From Spirochaetaceae bacterium (lineage in GTDB: Bacteria; Spirochaetota; Spirochaetia; SZUA-6; Bin103), in assembly GCA_026710565.1 (NCBI GenBank), contig JAPOQV010000082.1:1-26767 (forward strand): a DNA stretch of 26,767 nt, given 5' to 3'. The first letter of the stretch is position 1. Every line of letters begins with the position of its first letter. Made by a program: the position numbers and the translations under genes. The notes below the pieces were generated by a model. The model did no database searches, was not told the origin of the DNA, and saw nothing but the letters and a program-made list of their open reading frames with translations. Of this stretch, positions 1 through 6,779 are shown in pieces.

Positions 1-641
1 CCGCCGCCGCTGCGGTCCGCCCCGCCCTTCAGGGTGGCGAAGAAGTTGCGGTAGAAGCCGCCGCCGTGGGTGAATTCCTCGTACGCCTCCGCGCCGTGAT
101 GCGCCAGCACGGTGTTGGCGAAGTTGTCGTACTCGTCGATCAGCGCGTACAGCGGGATGTCGTGGTCGCCCGCATAGCGGAACAGCTCGGCAAGCTTGTT
201 GGCGATGGACGGCGGCGCGAGGATGTCACGCAGCACCGCTTCGGGAAACAGGTCGGGATGGCGCCGCAGAGCGCCCCGGAGCTCGATGGTGCAATAGGTC
301 TCGAACTCGCGCTCCAGCGTCTCGAGCTTGTCGTTGACCGCGGAGAAGTCGAAGCGCAGCACGACGTAGCGGCTCTGTTCCCCGGTCGGGTCGCGCCCGA
401 CGTCGGTTCCGGCGAAGGTGGCCTCGAACCTGCCGCTCCAGAAGCGGTCGTAGTAGTTCTCCAGCAGCGACACCCACAGCGACTTGCCGAAGCGCCGCGG
501 GCGGATGAGGAAGACGTAGCGCTCCTGCTCAAGCCGGCGCACGAAGCGGGTCTTGTCCACGTACAGCCACCGGTTGCGGCGGATGCGCTGGAAGTCCGAC
601 TCGCCGTAGGGAATGCGCGGGTGGGCAGGCAGCGAGCTCAT
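1..641 (-). CDS. AAA-ATPase-like protein, N-terminal part (runs off the left edge)
   Basis: The frame opens with ATG at 641 and stays open to the window edge, giving 213 residues with no stop. It matches the N-terminal half of the AAA-ATPase-like family (PF09820), which usually continues into a PD-(D/E)XK nuclease-like C-terminal domain outside this window. Seen in the sequence: the family's opening (IPYGESDF near residue 10, then YVDKT near 27-31), a P-loop variant RPRRFGKS at about 47-54, and a Walker-B-like LIDEYDNF at about 168-174. The role of the family is poorly established. It occurs in many copies in some environmental and host-associated bacteria and is probably accessory. The start is chosen on family alignment; no strong Shine-Dalgarno sequence precedes it. 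The family call is confident, the function unknown. Confidence 0.8.
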   Translation of the reverse strand, partial: MSSLPAHPRIPYGESDFQRIRRNRWLYVDKTRFVRRLEQERYVFLIRPRRFGKSLWVSLLENYYDRFWSGRFEATFAGTDVGRDPTGEQSRYVVLRFDFSAVNDKLETLEREFETYCTIELRGALRRHPDLFPEAVLRDILAPPSIANKLAELFRYAGDHDIPLYALIDEYDNFANTVLAHHGAEAYEEFTHGGGFYRNFFATLKGGADRSGG

Positions 642-803
642 CGCAGCGTCCGGCACCTGCCGACTCTATCCCGTCGAGCGCGCCGCCGGCAAAAGCGGTG
701 TCCTACGGCCCGACCGGAGTGAGATACCAGGCCGTGGGAGCGCATCGCGCCCCGAGCCGCCCGCCGACCCGCTCGATCTCGTCACTGACCCAGTACCCGA
801 TAG

Positions 804-1133
804 TCAGCCGATGTGCGCTGTCCGGCCGCCTTTCGAATCGAGTACCGCTTCGGCGCGAAACTTCAAGCCCAGAGCGCCGATCACCCTGAGAACGGTGTCC
901 AACGTAGGATTGCGTTCTCCCGAAAGCGCCTTGTAGAGACTTTCACGGGACAAGCCGGCATCGCGAGCGACCTGCGCTATGCCCTTGGCGCGCGCGATGT
1001 CGCCCAGCGCCTTGGCGACGAACGCGGCGTCGCCGTCGGCCTCCTCCATACAAGCTTCCAGGTATGCGGCCATTTCCTCCGGTGTGCGAAGGTGTTCGGC
1101 CACGTCGTACGGTGAAGTAACGGTCTTGGTCAT
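804..1133 (-). CDS. Type II antitoxin, HI1420/HigA-like HTH protein
   Basis: This 109-residue protein is the antidote of a toxin-first type II toxin-antitoxin pair. It resembles the 'addiction module antidote' family related to Haemophilus HI1420 (TIGR02684). The N-terminal third (DVAEHLRTPEEMAAYLEAC) is typical of that family, and residues about 50-75 form a Cro/C1-type helix-turn-helix (GIAQVARDAGLSRESLYKAL). The start at 1133 is 8 bases past the toxin stop. An AGG overlapping that stop sits about 7 bases before the ATG, so the two genes are very likely co-transcribed and translationally linked. By family knowledge the protein neutralises the toxin and represses the shared promoter. A longer frame extends upstream but only overlaps the toxin in another frame, so it was not used. 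Confidence 0.88.
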   Translation of the reverse strand: MTKTVTSPYDVAEHLRTPEEMAAYLEACMEEADGDAAFVAKALGDIARAKGIAQVARDAGLSRESLYKALSGERNPTLDTVLRVIGALGLKFRAEAVLDSKGGRTAHIG

Positions 1134-1141
1134 GGTCCCAC

Positions 1142-1432
1142 CTATAGGTTTCGTGCCAGGCGCAACGCCGTCTTGACGTCGGCGCTCTGGGTCCGTTTGT
1201 CCCCGCCAGCCAGCAGAACGACGATCCTGCGGCCCTGCTTCTTGTAATACACCCGGTAGCCCGGCCCGTAGTCGATCCGCAGCTCCGAAACACCTTCTCC
1301 CACGGGCCTGACGTCTCCCGGGTTTCCGGCTGCCAGACGCTCGATCCGCACGAGGACGCGAGCCCGGGCGCGAGCGTCCCGCAAGCTGTCCAGCCACTTG
1401 GCGTAGCCCTCCGTCTTGCGGACCTCGAACAT
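1142..1432 (-). CDS. RelE/HigB-type toxin (HI1419-like)
   Basis: This is a 96-residue RelE/ParE-superfamily toxin, closest by eye to the HI1419 'addiction module killer' family (TIGR02683). These are expected to act as ribosome-dependent mRNA endonucleases, which is family knowledge and not shown here. Seen: a basic N-terminal helix region (KWLDSLRDARARARVLVRIERL), the GVSELRIDYGPGYRVYYKKQG core, and a VVLLAGGDKRTQ strand near the C-terminus. The length is normal and there is no frameshift, so it looks intact. It is the first gene of the pair. Its ATG lies directly against a perfect palindrome, and a candidate -10 element lies so close that the transcript may be leaderless. Confidence 0.9.
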   Translation of the reverse strand: MFEVRKTEGYAKWLDSLRDARARARVLVRIERLAAGNPGDVRPVGEGVSELRIDYGPGYRVYYKKQGRRIVVLLAGGDKRTQSADVKTALRLARNL

Positions 1433-1435
1433 GCG

Positions 1436-1467
1436 CAGAATGTAGCCAACAGGCTACATTCTGTCCA
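1436..1467 (-). promoter_or_regulatory. Toxin-antitoxin promoter with overlapping perfect palindrome (operator)
   Basis: A perfect 12-bp inverted repeat, CAGAATGTAGCC / GGCTACATTCTG with a 4-base spacer, occupies 1436-1463, only 3 bases upstream of the toxin ATG (1430-1432). On the minus strand TGGACA (+ strand 1462-1467) and TACATT (1439-1444) are separated by exactly 17 bases. These fit a sigma70 -35 (5 of 6 to TTGACA) and -10 (4 of 6 to TATAAT). The palindrome covers the spacer and the -10, as expected for an autorepression operator bound by the antitoxin. A start site about 7 bases beyond the -10 would fall on the A of the toxin ATG, so the message may have no leader. Promoter and operator function are inferred from position and symmetry. 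Confidence 0.78.
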
Positions 1468-1571
1468 TTCTTCTCTCGCGTGCCGCGCGTGCCGCGACGC
1501 AGGCGGTCTCGTCATGTCTCCGGGACGCCCAATCGACGAGGGACCGGACCCTCGGTTCTCAAGGGCCAGAC

Positions 1572-1751
1572 CGATCACGGCGATCGCCGGACTCTCGCGC
1601 AGGTCGCCCACGTCGGCCTTGTAGGCGAATCCGAGGCAAGCGATCACCGGGGCCTCGACGCCCTCGACCGCGATGCAGTCGGCGCCGACGCCTGGACCCG
1701 GCCGCAGGATGTCGACGCGCGGGTGCCGGTTGGCCAGCCCGATGAACTCCC
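1572..1751 (-). pseudogene. Broken copy of wecC (internal fragment with in-frame deletion)
   Basis: Only the middle of a UDP-ManNAc dehydrogenase is present. The translation WEFIGLANRHPRVDILRPG continues through the catalytic-Cys region to a segment ending ESPAIAVI. It aligns with residues about 244-340 of the intact wecC at 3038-4300. Roughly 38 codons are missing between CIAV and EAPVIACLG, corresponding to about 3370-3484 of the intact copy. By hand count there are about a dozen mismatches over about 180 aligned bases. The motif around the catalytic Cys is changed (GADC instead of GGHC). Both ends stop abruptly, so this is a recombination or duplication scar, not a gene. It shows that the cluster edge has been rearranged and that the ATPase islet now lies between the fragment and the intact gene. 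Confidence 0.88.
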
Positions 1752-1816
1752 ATCGGCGGCGGCTGAGCCATGGTACGGTCAACGCACCGATTCTACTCCG
1801 TCGATCGGAGCCTTGG

Positions 1817-2944
1817 ATGATACAAAGACTATACGTCAACAACTACAAGTGCTTGGTGAACTTCGAGTTGGATCTTCAGGAACTGTCTCTGCTGCTCGGT
1901 CCGAGTGGTGTCGGCAAGACTGCTGTGCTCGACATAATGTACGCGTTGCGCCGGCTTCTGTCCGGCGATGCCAGGGTTACCGATGCCAATACGTTCTCCA
2001 CGCGCACCTTGACGCGCTGGCAGCGTCAAGATCTCCAGATATTCGAGATCGACGTACGGCTGCAATCCGGAGAGTATACCTACCGGCTCGAGGTTGAGCA
2101 TGAGCGACCTTCGAAGAAGGCGCGCATCCACATCGAGAGACTGGTAGCGGACGGACGGCCACTCTTCGAGTGCTCGCAAGGCGAGGTCCAGCTCTATCGA
2201 GACAATCACTCTCTCGGGCCAAACTATGCCGCTGATTGGTCGGAGTCCGCACTTGCACGGGTTGCGTCCCGTGGCGACAACACACGCTTGACCAGCTTCC
2301 TGGAGTTCATGAGGAAGGTGCTTGTGTGTGGCATTCATCCACCAAGCATCGTAACGGAGTCGGACAGTGAGGCACCCTTGCTGGAACGCGATGGCAGAAA
2401 TTTCTCTGACTGGTACCGACATGTACTTCAGGAGCGTCCAGATCTGGTTCCCGAATTCACGAACACACTGAAACAGGCGCTTGGCGCCGAATTGAAGGGC
2501 ATTCGCCTGGAGAGAATTGGCCATGAGACACGCGCGCTCATGGTGGCGTTCGTCGATCGCGAAGATGTCGACTCCCAGGAGTCTTACGAGCTGCGGTTCG
2601 AGGAGATTTCCGACGGTCAACGGGCACTCGTGGCCTTGTATGGCCTGACCCAACTCTCAAGCGATCAGGGATACACCCTATTCCTCGATGAACCAGAAAA
2701 CTACGTGGCACTTCCGGAGATCCAGCCCTGGCTCATGAACCTTGAGGATGCCTGCGGCGCGACTTTGTCGCAAGCGGTGATCACATCTCATCATCCCGAG
2801 TTGATCGATTACCTTGGTTGTGAACATGGTGTCCTGTTTGACAGGGAAACATCCGGAGTCGTAACCACACGCAAGCCTCAGGTGGGAGCGGATGCCGACG
2901 GACTCAGGCTCTCCGAACTCATCGCCAGGGGTTGGGAGAAGTGA
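1817..2944 (+). CDS. AAA/ABC-type ATPase (AAA_21, OLD/SMC-like)
   Basis: This 375-residue ATPase has an SMC/OLD-type nucleotide-binding fold split around a middle segment. Seen: Walker A GPSGVGKT at 28-35, a signature-like ISDGQR at about 264-269, Walker B TLFLDEPEN at about 287-295 and an SHH switch at about 324-326. Such ATPases often pair with a TOPRIM or other nuclease-like partner in defence systems (family knowledge). Here the next frame starts within the stop (GTG at 2941) but is cut short. The start at 1817 is supported by GGAG at 1807-1810, six bases upstream; the frame is open further upstream but lacks family sequence. It runs against the direction of the polysaccharide operon and is visibly less GC-rich, consistent with a transferred islet. 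It is probably an orphan ATPase now, and cannot be assigned to a named system. Confidence 0.85.
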   Translation: MIQRLYVNNYKCLVNFELDLQELSLLLGPSGVGKTAVLDIMYALRRLLSGDARVTDANTFSTRTLTRWQRQDLQIFEIDVRLQSGEYTYRLEVEHERPSKKARIHIERLVADGRPLFECSQGEVQLYRDNHSLGPNYAADWSESALARVASRGDNTRLTSFLEFMRKVLVCGIHPPSIVTESDSEAPLLERDGRNFSDWYRHVLQERPDLVPEFTNTLKQALGAELKGIRLERIGHETRALMVAFVDREDVDSQESYELRFEEISDGQRALVALYGLTQLSSDQGYTLFLDEPENYVALPEIQPWLMNLEDACGATLSQAVITSHHPELIDYLGCEHGVLFDRETSGVVTTRKPQVGADADGLRLSELIARGWEK

Positions 2945-3078
2945 GCAGACGAGTTCAGATTGTCTTGTTGTGTGAAGACCAGCAACAGCAGGCGTTCATG
3001 CGACGGAATACCGACGGTGGGTTTCCGCACTTTGAACCTATGCCGCCGGGTCACGCCAGATCCCGCGCGTGTCGATGA
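2941..3078 (+). pseudogene. Truncated partner gene of the ATPase
   Basis: A GTG at 2941 overlaps the ATPase stop by four bases, the classic layout of a translationally coupled second gene. The first 22 or so residues read VSRRVQIVLLCEDQQQQAF followed by MRR. The hydrophobic strand ending in CED resembles the first acidic motif of TOPRIM/DUF4276-like partners that follow such ATPases. After about 3007 the frame becomes low-complexity and stops at 3076-3078, inside the 3' end of wecC on the other strand. The rest of the gene appears to have been lost at the join with wecC. Coupling and truncation are directly visible. The identity of the lost protein is inference from a short motif. Confidence 0.6.
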
Positions 3079-4300
3079 CGCGCTTGCCGGCGAGGCACGT
3101 TCGATCGACGCGGCGGAACTCCTGGTGGTCGGTCAGCAACACGATCACGTCGGCCGCCAGCGCCCGGTCGAGGCTGACCAACTCCGTCCGTCCGCCGGTC
3201 GCGAGGCCGGGGGGCAGGTCGTCGACGTGCGGCTCGACCACCAGCAGGCGTCCGGGGCAGGTCTCCTGCAACCGCTCGATCACGGCGATCGCCGGACTCT
3301 CGCGGAGGTCGCCCACGTCGGCCTTGTAGGCGAGGCCGAGGCAGGCGATCACCGGGGCCTCGATGCCCTGGCAGGCGGCCAGCACCTGCTCCGCCACCCA
3401 CAGCGGCTTGCCGCCGTTCACCTGCCGGGCTGCCCGGATGAGCGGCGTCCGTTCGGGCGCCGAGTGCACGATGAACCACGGATCGACCGCGATGCAGTGG
3501 CCGCCGACGCCCGGACCGGGCTGCAGGATGTCGACGCGCGGATGCCGGTTGGCCAGCCCGATGAGCTCCCAGGGATCCACTCCCAGGGAGTCGCACACCA
3601 GCGAGACCTCGTTCGCGAACGCGATGTTCACGTCGCGGTACGCGTTCTCGGTGAGCTTCACCAGCTCCGCGGTGCGGGCGCCGGTCACGTGGCACCGGCC
3701 GCGGACGAACACCCGGTAGAGCGCCGCGGCGGCTGCCGCGCACGCGCCGGTGACGCCGCCGACGACCCGATCGTTGTTGGTCAGCTCGTGCAGCATGTTC
3801 CCCGGGATCGCCCGCTCCGGGCTGTACGCGACGCGTACGTCGCTGTCCTCGCCGGCCCGATGCGGAAACGACAGGTCACCGCGGTCCGCGGCGAGCCAGG
3901 TGCAGAGCTGCTCCGTCGTGCCGACCGGGGACGTCGACTCCAGCACCACCAGGTTGCCGGGTCGGAGCAACGGCGCCAGGTTCTCCGCGGCTGTCCGCAC
4001 GAAGCTCACGTCCGGCGCGTGATCCGGCCCGTGCGGCGTCGGCACCGCGATGATGAACGCGTCGGCCGGCTCCGGGATCGCAGCCGTCCGAAGTGCGCCG
4101 GCGGCAACCACCGTGCGCACCAAGTCGTTCACGTCCTCCTCGGCGGTCGGCGCCGCCCCGGACGCGATCGCCGAAAGGCGCCCCGCGTCCACGTCGACGC
4201 CGGTCACCTCGATGCCCCGGGCGGCGATGCTGGCCGCGGTGGGCAGACCAACGTAGCCCAGCCCGATCACGCACACGCGGCGCGGCCGCAGGTCAGCCAC
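3038..4300 (-). CDS. wecC: UDP-N-acetyl-D-mannosamine dehydrogenase
   Basis: This 420-residue cytosolic enzyme oxidises UDP-ManNAc to UDP-ManNAcA with two NAD+ per sugar. It has the UDP-glucose/GDP-mannose dehydrogenase architecture. The N-terminal Rossmann domain carries GLGYVGLP at 13-20, and EST-PVGT lies near 121-127. The central helix has KLTENAYRD with Lys215. The catalytic cysteine is Cys269 in GPGVGGHCIAVDPWF, and the C-terminal UDP-binding domain contains AYKADVGDLRESPA. The length is normal. The start is GTG at 4300, which overlaps the wecB stop by 8 bases, so translation is coupled. It is the last gene of the minus-strand operon. No clear intrinsic terminator is seen after its stop; transcription would run into the antisense of the ATPase islet. 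A deleted partial copy lies at 1572-1751. Specificity for ManNAc rather than GlcNAc rests on pairing with wecB. Confidence 0.93.
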   Translation of the reverse strand: MADLRPRRVCVIGLGYVGLPTAASIAARGIEVTGVDVDAGRLSAIASGAAPTAEEDVNDLVRTVVAAGALRTAAIPEPADAFIIAVPTPHGPDHAPDVSFVRTAAENLAPLLRPGNLVVLESTSPVGTTEQLCTWLAADRGDLSFPHRAGEDSDVRVAYSPERAIPGNMLHELTNNDRVVGGVTGACAAAAAALYRVFVRGRCHVTGARTAELVKLTENAYRDVNIAFANEVSLVCDSLGVDPWELIGLANRHPRVDILQPGPGVGGHCIAVDPWFIVHSAPERTPLIRAARQVNGGKPLWVAEQVLAACQGIEAPVIACLGLAYKADVGDLRESPAIAVIERLQETCPGRLLVVEPHVDDLPPGLATGGRTELVSLDRALAADVIVLLTDHQEFRRVDRTCLAGKRVIDTRGIWRDPAA

Positions 4301-5438
4301 CGGTCAGCTCGGCCAGGATGCGCTCGCTCGCATGCCCGTCACCGAACGGATTGGCCGCGCGCGCCATGGCCGCGTAGGCGTCTTCGTCCTCCAACAGCCG
4401 CTCCGTCTCGCCGACGATCCGGTCCGCGTCCGTACCCACCAGCCTCACCGTCCCCGCCGCGACCGCCTCCGGCCGCTCGGTGACGTCCCGCATCACCAGG
4501 ACCGGCTTGCCGAGCGCCGGCGCTTCCTCCTGGATGCCGCCCGAGTCGGTGACGATCAGGTGCGCGTCGCTCATCACCGCCACGAAGCTCAGGTAGTCCA
4601 GGGGATCGATCAGGTGGATGTGCGGCCGGCCGCTCAGGTGGCGCCGCACCGGCTCCTGCACGTTGGGGTTGGGATGCACGGGAAAGACGATCTCCACGTC
4701 GCCTCGGGCGCCGATCGCCGCCAGCGCCCGGCAGATCTCCTCGAATCCGGCGCCGAAGTTCTCCCGCCGATGGGCGGTCACCAGGATCAGCCGCCGGCCG
4801 CCCGTCCGCGCCGGCAGAGCCTCCCGCGCGCGTGTGGCCAGCTCCGCATCGCTCCCGAGCCGCTCCGCGACGTGGTGCAGGGCGTCGATGCAGGTGTTCC
4901 CGGTCACCGTGATGCCGGCGTCCGGGATCCCCTCGGCCAGCAGGTTCTGCCGCGCCCCCTCCGTGGGCGCGTAGTGCCGGTCGCTGATCGCATCCGCGAT
5001 CCGGCGGTTCATCTCTTCCGGCCACGGCGCATACCGGTCGCCCGTGCGCAGCCCCGCCTCCACGTGCCCGACCGGCACCTTCGCGTAGTAGGCAGCGAGC
5101 GCGGCAGCCGGGGCCGTCGTCGGGTCGCCGTGCACCAGCACGCGGTCCGGCCGCACCTCCGCCAGCACGTCACGCATGCCCGTGAGCACCGCGCACGTGA
5201 CGTGCGTGGCGTCCTGGTTCGGCGCCATCACGTCCAGGTCGAAGTCAGGCCGAAGCTCGAACAGCTCCAGCACCGAGTCGAGCATCTCCCGATGCTGGGC
5301 GGTCACGCAGATGCGATGGTCCACCCCGTCGGCCGCAGCAAGCGTGCGCGCCACCGGCGCCATCTTCACCGCCTCCGGCCGCGTGCCGAACACGGACAGG
5401 ATGCGGACGGGCCCACCGGCAGTGCTCACTGGTTTCAT
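4293..5438 (-). CDS. wecB: UDP-N-acetylglucosamine 2-epimerase (non-hydrolysing)
   Basis: This 381-residue GT-B-fold enzyme interconverts UDP-GlcNAc and UDP-ManNAc and feeds WecC. Seen: FGTRPEAVKMAPV at about 18-29, VTAQHREMLD near 45-54, VHGD near 102-105, GHVEAGLRTGD near 124-134, VTAHRRENFG in the middle, and TDSGGIQEEAP near the UDP-binding site. The position after HGD, usually Thr, is Pro (HGDPTT); this is a minor variant and the acidic residue is kept. The start chosen is ATG at 5438, 10 residues before the conserved core. An in-frame GTG at 5510 would add 24 residues with no family similarity. Neither start has a strong Shine-Dalgarno sequence. The family also includes FnlC-like FucNAc 2-epimerases, but the adjacent wecC favours WecB. 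Confidence 0.92.
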   Translation of the reverse strand: MKPVSTAGGPVRILSVFGTRPEAVKMAPVARTLAAADGVDHRICVTAQHREMLDSVLELFELRPDFDLDVMAPNQDATHVTCAVLTGMRDVLAEVRPDRVLVHGDPTTAPAAALAAYYAKVPVGHVEAGLRTGDRYAPWPEEMNRRIADAISDRHYAPTEGARQNLLAEGIPDAGITVTGNTCIDALHHVAERLGSDAELATRAREALPARTGGRRLILVTAHRRENFGAGFEEICRALAAIGARGDVEIVFPVHPNPNVQEPVRRHLSGRPHIHLIDPLDYLSFVAVMSDAHLIVTDSGGIQEEAPALGKPVLVMRDVTERPEAVAAGTVRLVGTDADRIVGETERLLEDEDAYAAMARAANPFGDGHASERILAELTGG

Positions 5439-5531
5439 GGAAACGGTTCGGTCCGAGAGGAGATCAGGTGGCGGGGCTGACGCCGCCTGCAAACTGAATA
5501 GCACGGCCACCGGCGCGCCGACAAACGGCCG

Positions 5532-6779
5532 TCACGCAGTCCTTCGGCCGGCCCCGTCCACGACCCGTTCGATGATCCCGAGGTAACGCTCGGCAAGCCG
5601 GCTGCGATCGAATCGCTCGGTCACGTACGCCCGCCCCGCGGCACCGAGTCTGTTTCTCAGCGCCGCATCATCAGCCAGTTGCAGCGCTGCCGCGACCAGT
5701 TCCTCCTCGTTCTCAGGCTCGACGCAGATGCCGCAGCCGGCCCTCGCGATGAAATCCCGAGCGAATCCCTGCACGCCCAGAATGATCGGGCGCTCCATCG
5801 CCGCTGACTCGAAGATCTTCGACGGCATCACGGTCGAGAACGTCCCTGCCTTGCGGAGATGGACCAGGCATGCGTCCGACACCGAAAGGACCGCGGGAAT
5901 CGCACTCCGGTCGAGCGCTCCCGCGAACATCACGTTGTCAAGGCCGGCCCGAGCCGCGTCACCGCGCAGCGCGTCCAAGCGCGCACCGTCGCCGACCAGC
6001 AGAAACACGATGTCGGAACGGCCGCGTTCCAGCAGGAGCCGTGCCGCCCTCAGCACCACCTCCAGGCCATGTGCCAAGCCGATCGTCCCGCAGTAGGTAA
6101 TGCAGAACCGGCCGGCCACGCCCAACCGATCCGCGAGCTGCCGATCCGGTTCGGCGGGCAGGAACAGGTCCCCATCCACGCCGTTCATCACCACCGATAT
6201 GCGCTCCGCGGCGACCCCTCGCTGAATCAGGCCGTCCCGATACCCATCTCCCAGCGTGACGATGTGGCTCGCTGCCCGGTACATCCCCCGCTCCATCGCC
6301 TCCAGGACCTTCAGCACCAGGCGAGCGTGCAGCGCGCCGACGGCTGCGATCGACTCCGGCCACAGATCCCGGATCTCGATCAACACGGGCCGGCGCCGCA
6401 GCGTGCCGGCCACCACGCCGGCCCACCCGCAGAAAAACTGGGGCGACGTGGCGATGACGATGTCCGGCCGCTCTTCGAGCATCGCGCAGCAGACCGCCGA
6501 CACCAAGTAGAAGAGGAAACTCGCACTCCGTTTCCACGTCCCTTCGTTGGCCGCCGGCAGCGTGAGACAGCGCACCACGCGAATGCCGTCGACGTACTCG
6601 ATGTGCCGCAGAGCGTTGCGATGGCCGGGATAGAGCACGCCGCGCGGATGGTGCGGCGCGCACGTCACGACCGTGACGGCGTGGCCGGCGGCAGCCCACT
6701 CCCTGCAGTGGGCGAACGTGCGCGATGCCGGCGCATTCCGTTCCGGCGGGAAGTAGTGAGAGAAGAAGAGAATGCGCAC
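5532..6779 (-). CDS. wbuB: WbuB/WcaI-like family 4 glycosyltransferase
   Basis: This 415-residue retaining GT-B glycosyltransferase closely follows the WbuB pattern: ILFFSHYFPPERNAPASRT at the N-terminus, VVTCAPHHPRGVLYPG near residue 60, TSPQFFCGWAG near 125 and EIRDLWPESI near 150. A GT4 C-terminal domain follows, with the MPSKIFESAAMERPIILG donor-binding region. WbuB of E. coli is linked to FucNAc transfer, but close homologues occur with many sugars. The substrate here is therefore unproven; a ManNAcA or N-acetyl-6-deoxyhexose residue is plausible. The GTG start at 6779 shares its first G with the TAG stop of the heparinase-fold gene (TAGTG), so the two genes are tightly coupled. The frame is open for another 282 codons upstream, but only as an overlap with the preceding gene. 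Confidence 0.88.
   Translation of the reverse strand: MRILFFSHYFPPERNAPASRTFAHCREWAAAGHAVTVVTCAPHHPRGVLYPGHRNALRHIEYVDGIRVVRCLTLPAANEGTWKRSASFLFYLVSAVCCAMLEERPDIVIATSPQFFCGWAGVVAGTLRRRPVLIEIRDLWPESIAAVGALHARLVLKVLEAMERGMYRAASHIVTLGDGYRDGLIQRGVAAERISVVMNGVDGDLFLPAEPDRQLADRLGVAGRFCITYCGTIGLAHGLEVVLRAARLLLERGRSDIVFLLVGDGARLDALRGDAARAGLDNVMFAGALDRSAIPAVLSVSDACLVHLRKAGTFSTVMPSKIFESAAMERPIILGVQGFARDFIARAGCGICVEPENEEELVAAALQLADDAALRNRLGAAGRAYVTERFDRSRLAERYLGIIERVVDGAGRRTA

Noticed and set aside
643..803. Short minus-strand stretch after the antitoxin stop that looks somewhat protein-like
   Set aside because: No start codon or family match could be assigned; it may be a relic, but the evidence is too thin.
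1537..1554. CGAGGG/CCCTCG hairpin between the toxin-antitoxin module and the wecC fragment
   Set aside because: Short stem with no T-tract on either strand; not enough to call a terminator.
943..1842. A 299-codon minus-strand frame covering the toxin gene and the wecC fragment
   Set aside because: It joins the wecC fragment to out-of-frame toxin and antitoxin sequence; only 1572-1751 has homology.
2960..5480. Long plus-strand frames over wecC and wecB
   Set aside because: They are antisense shadows of two clear enzymes and show no family motifs.
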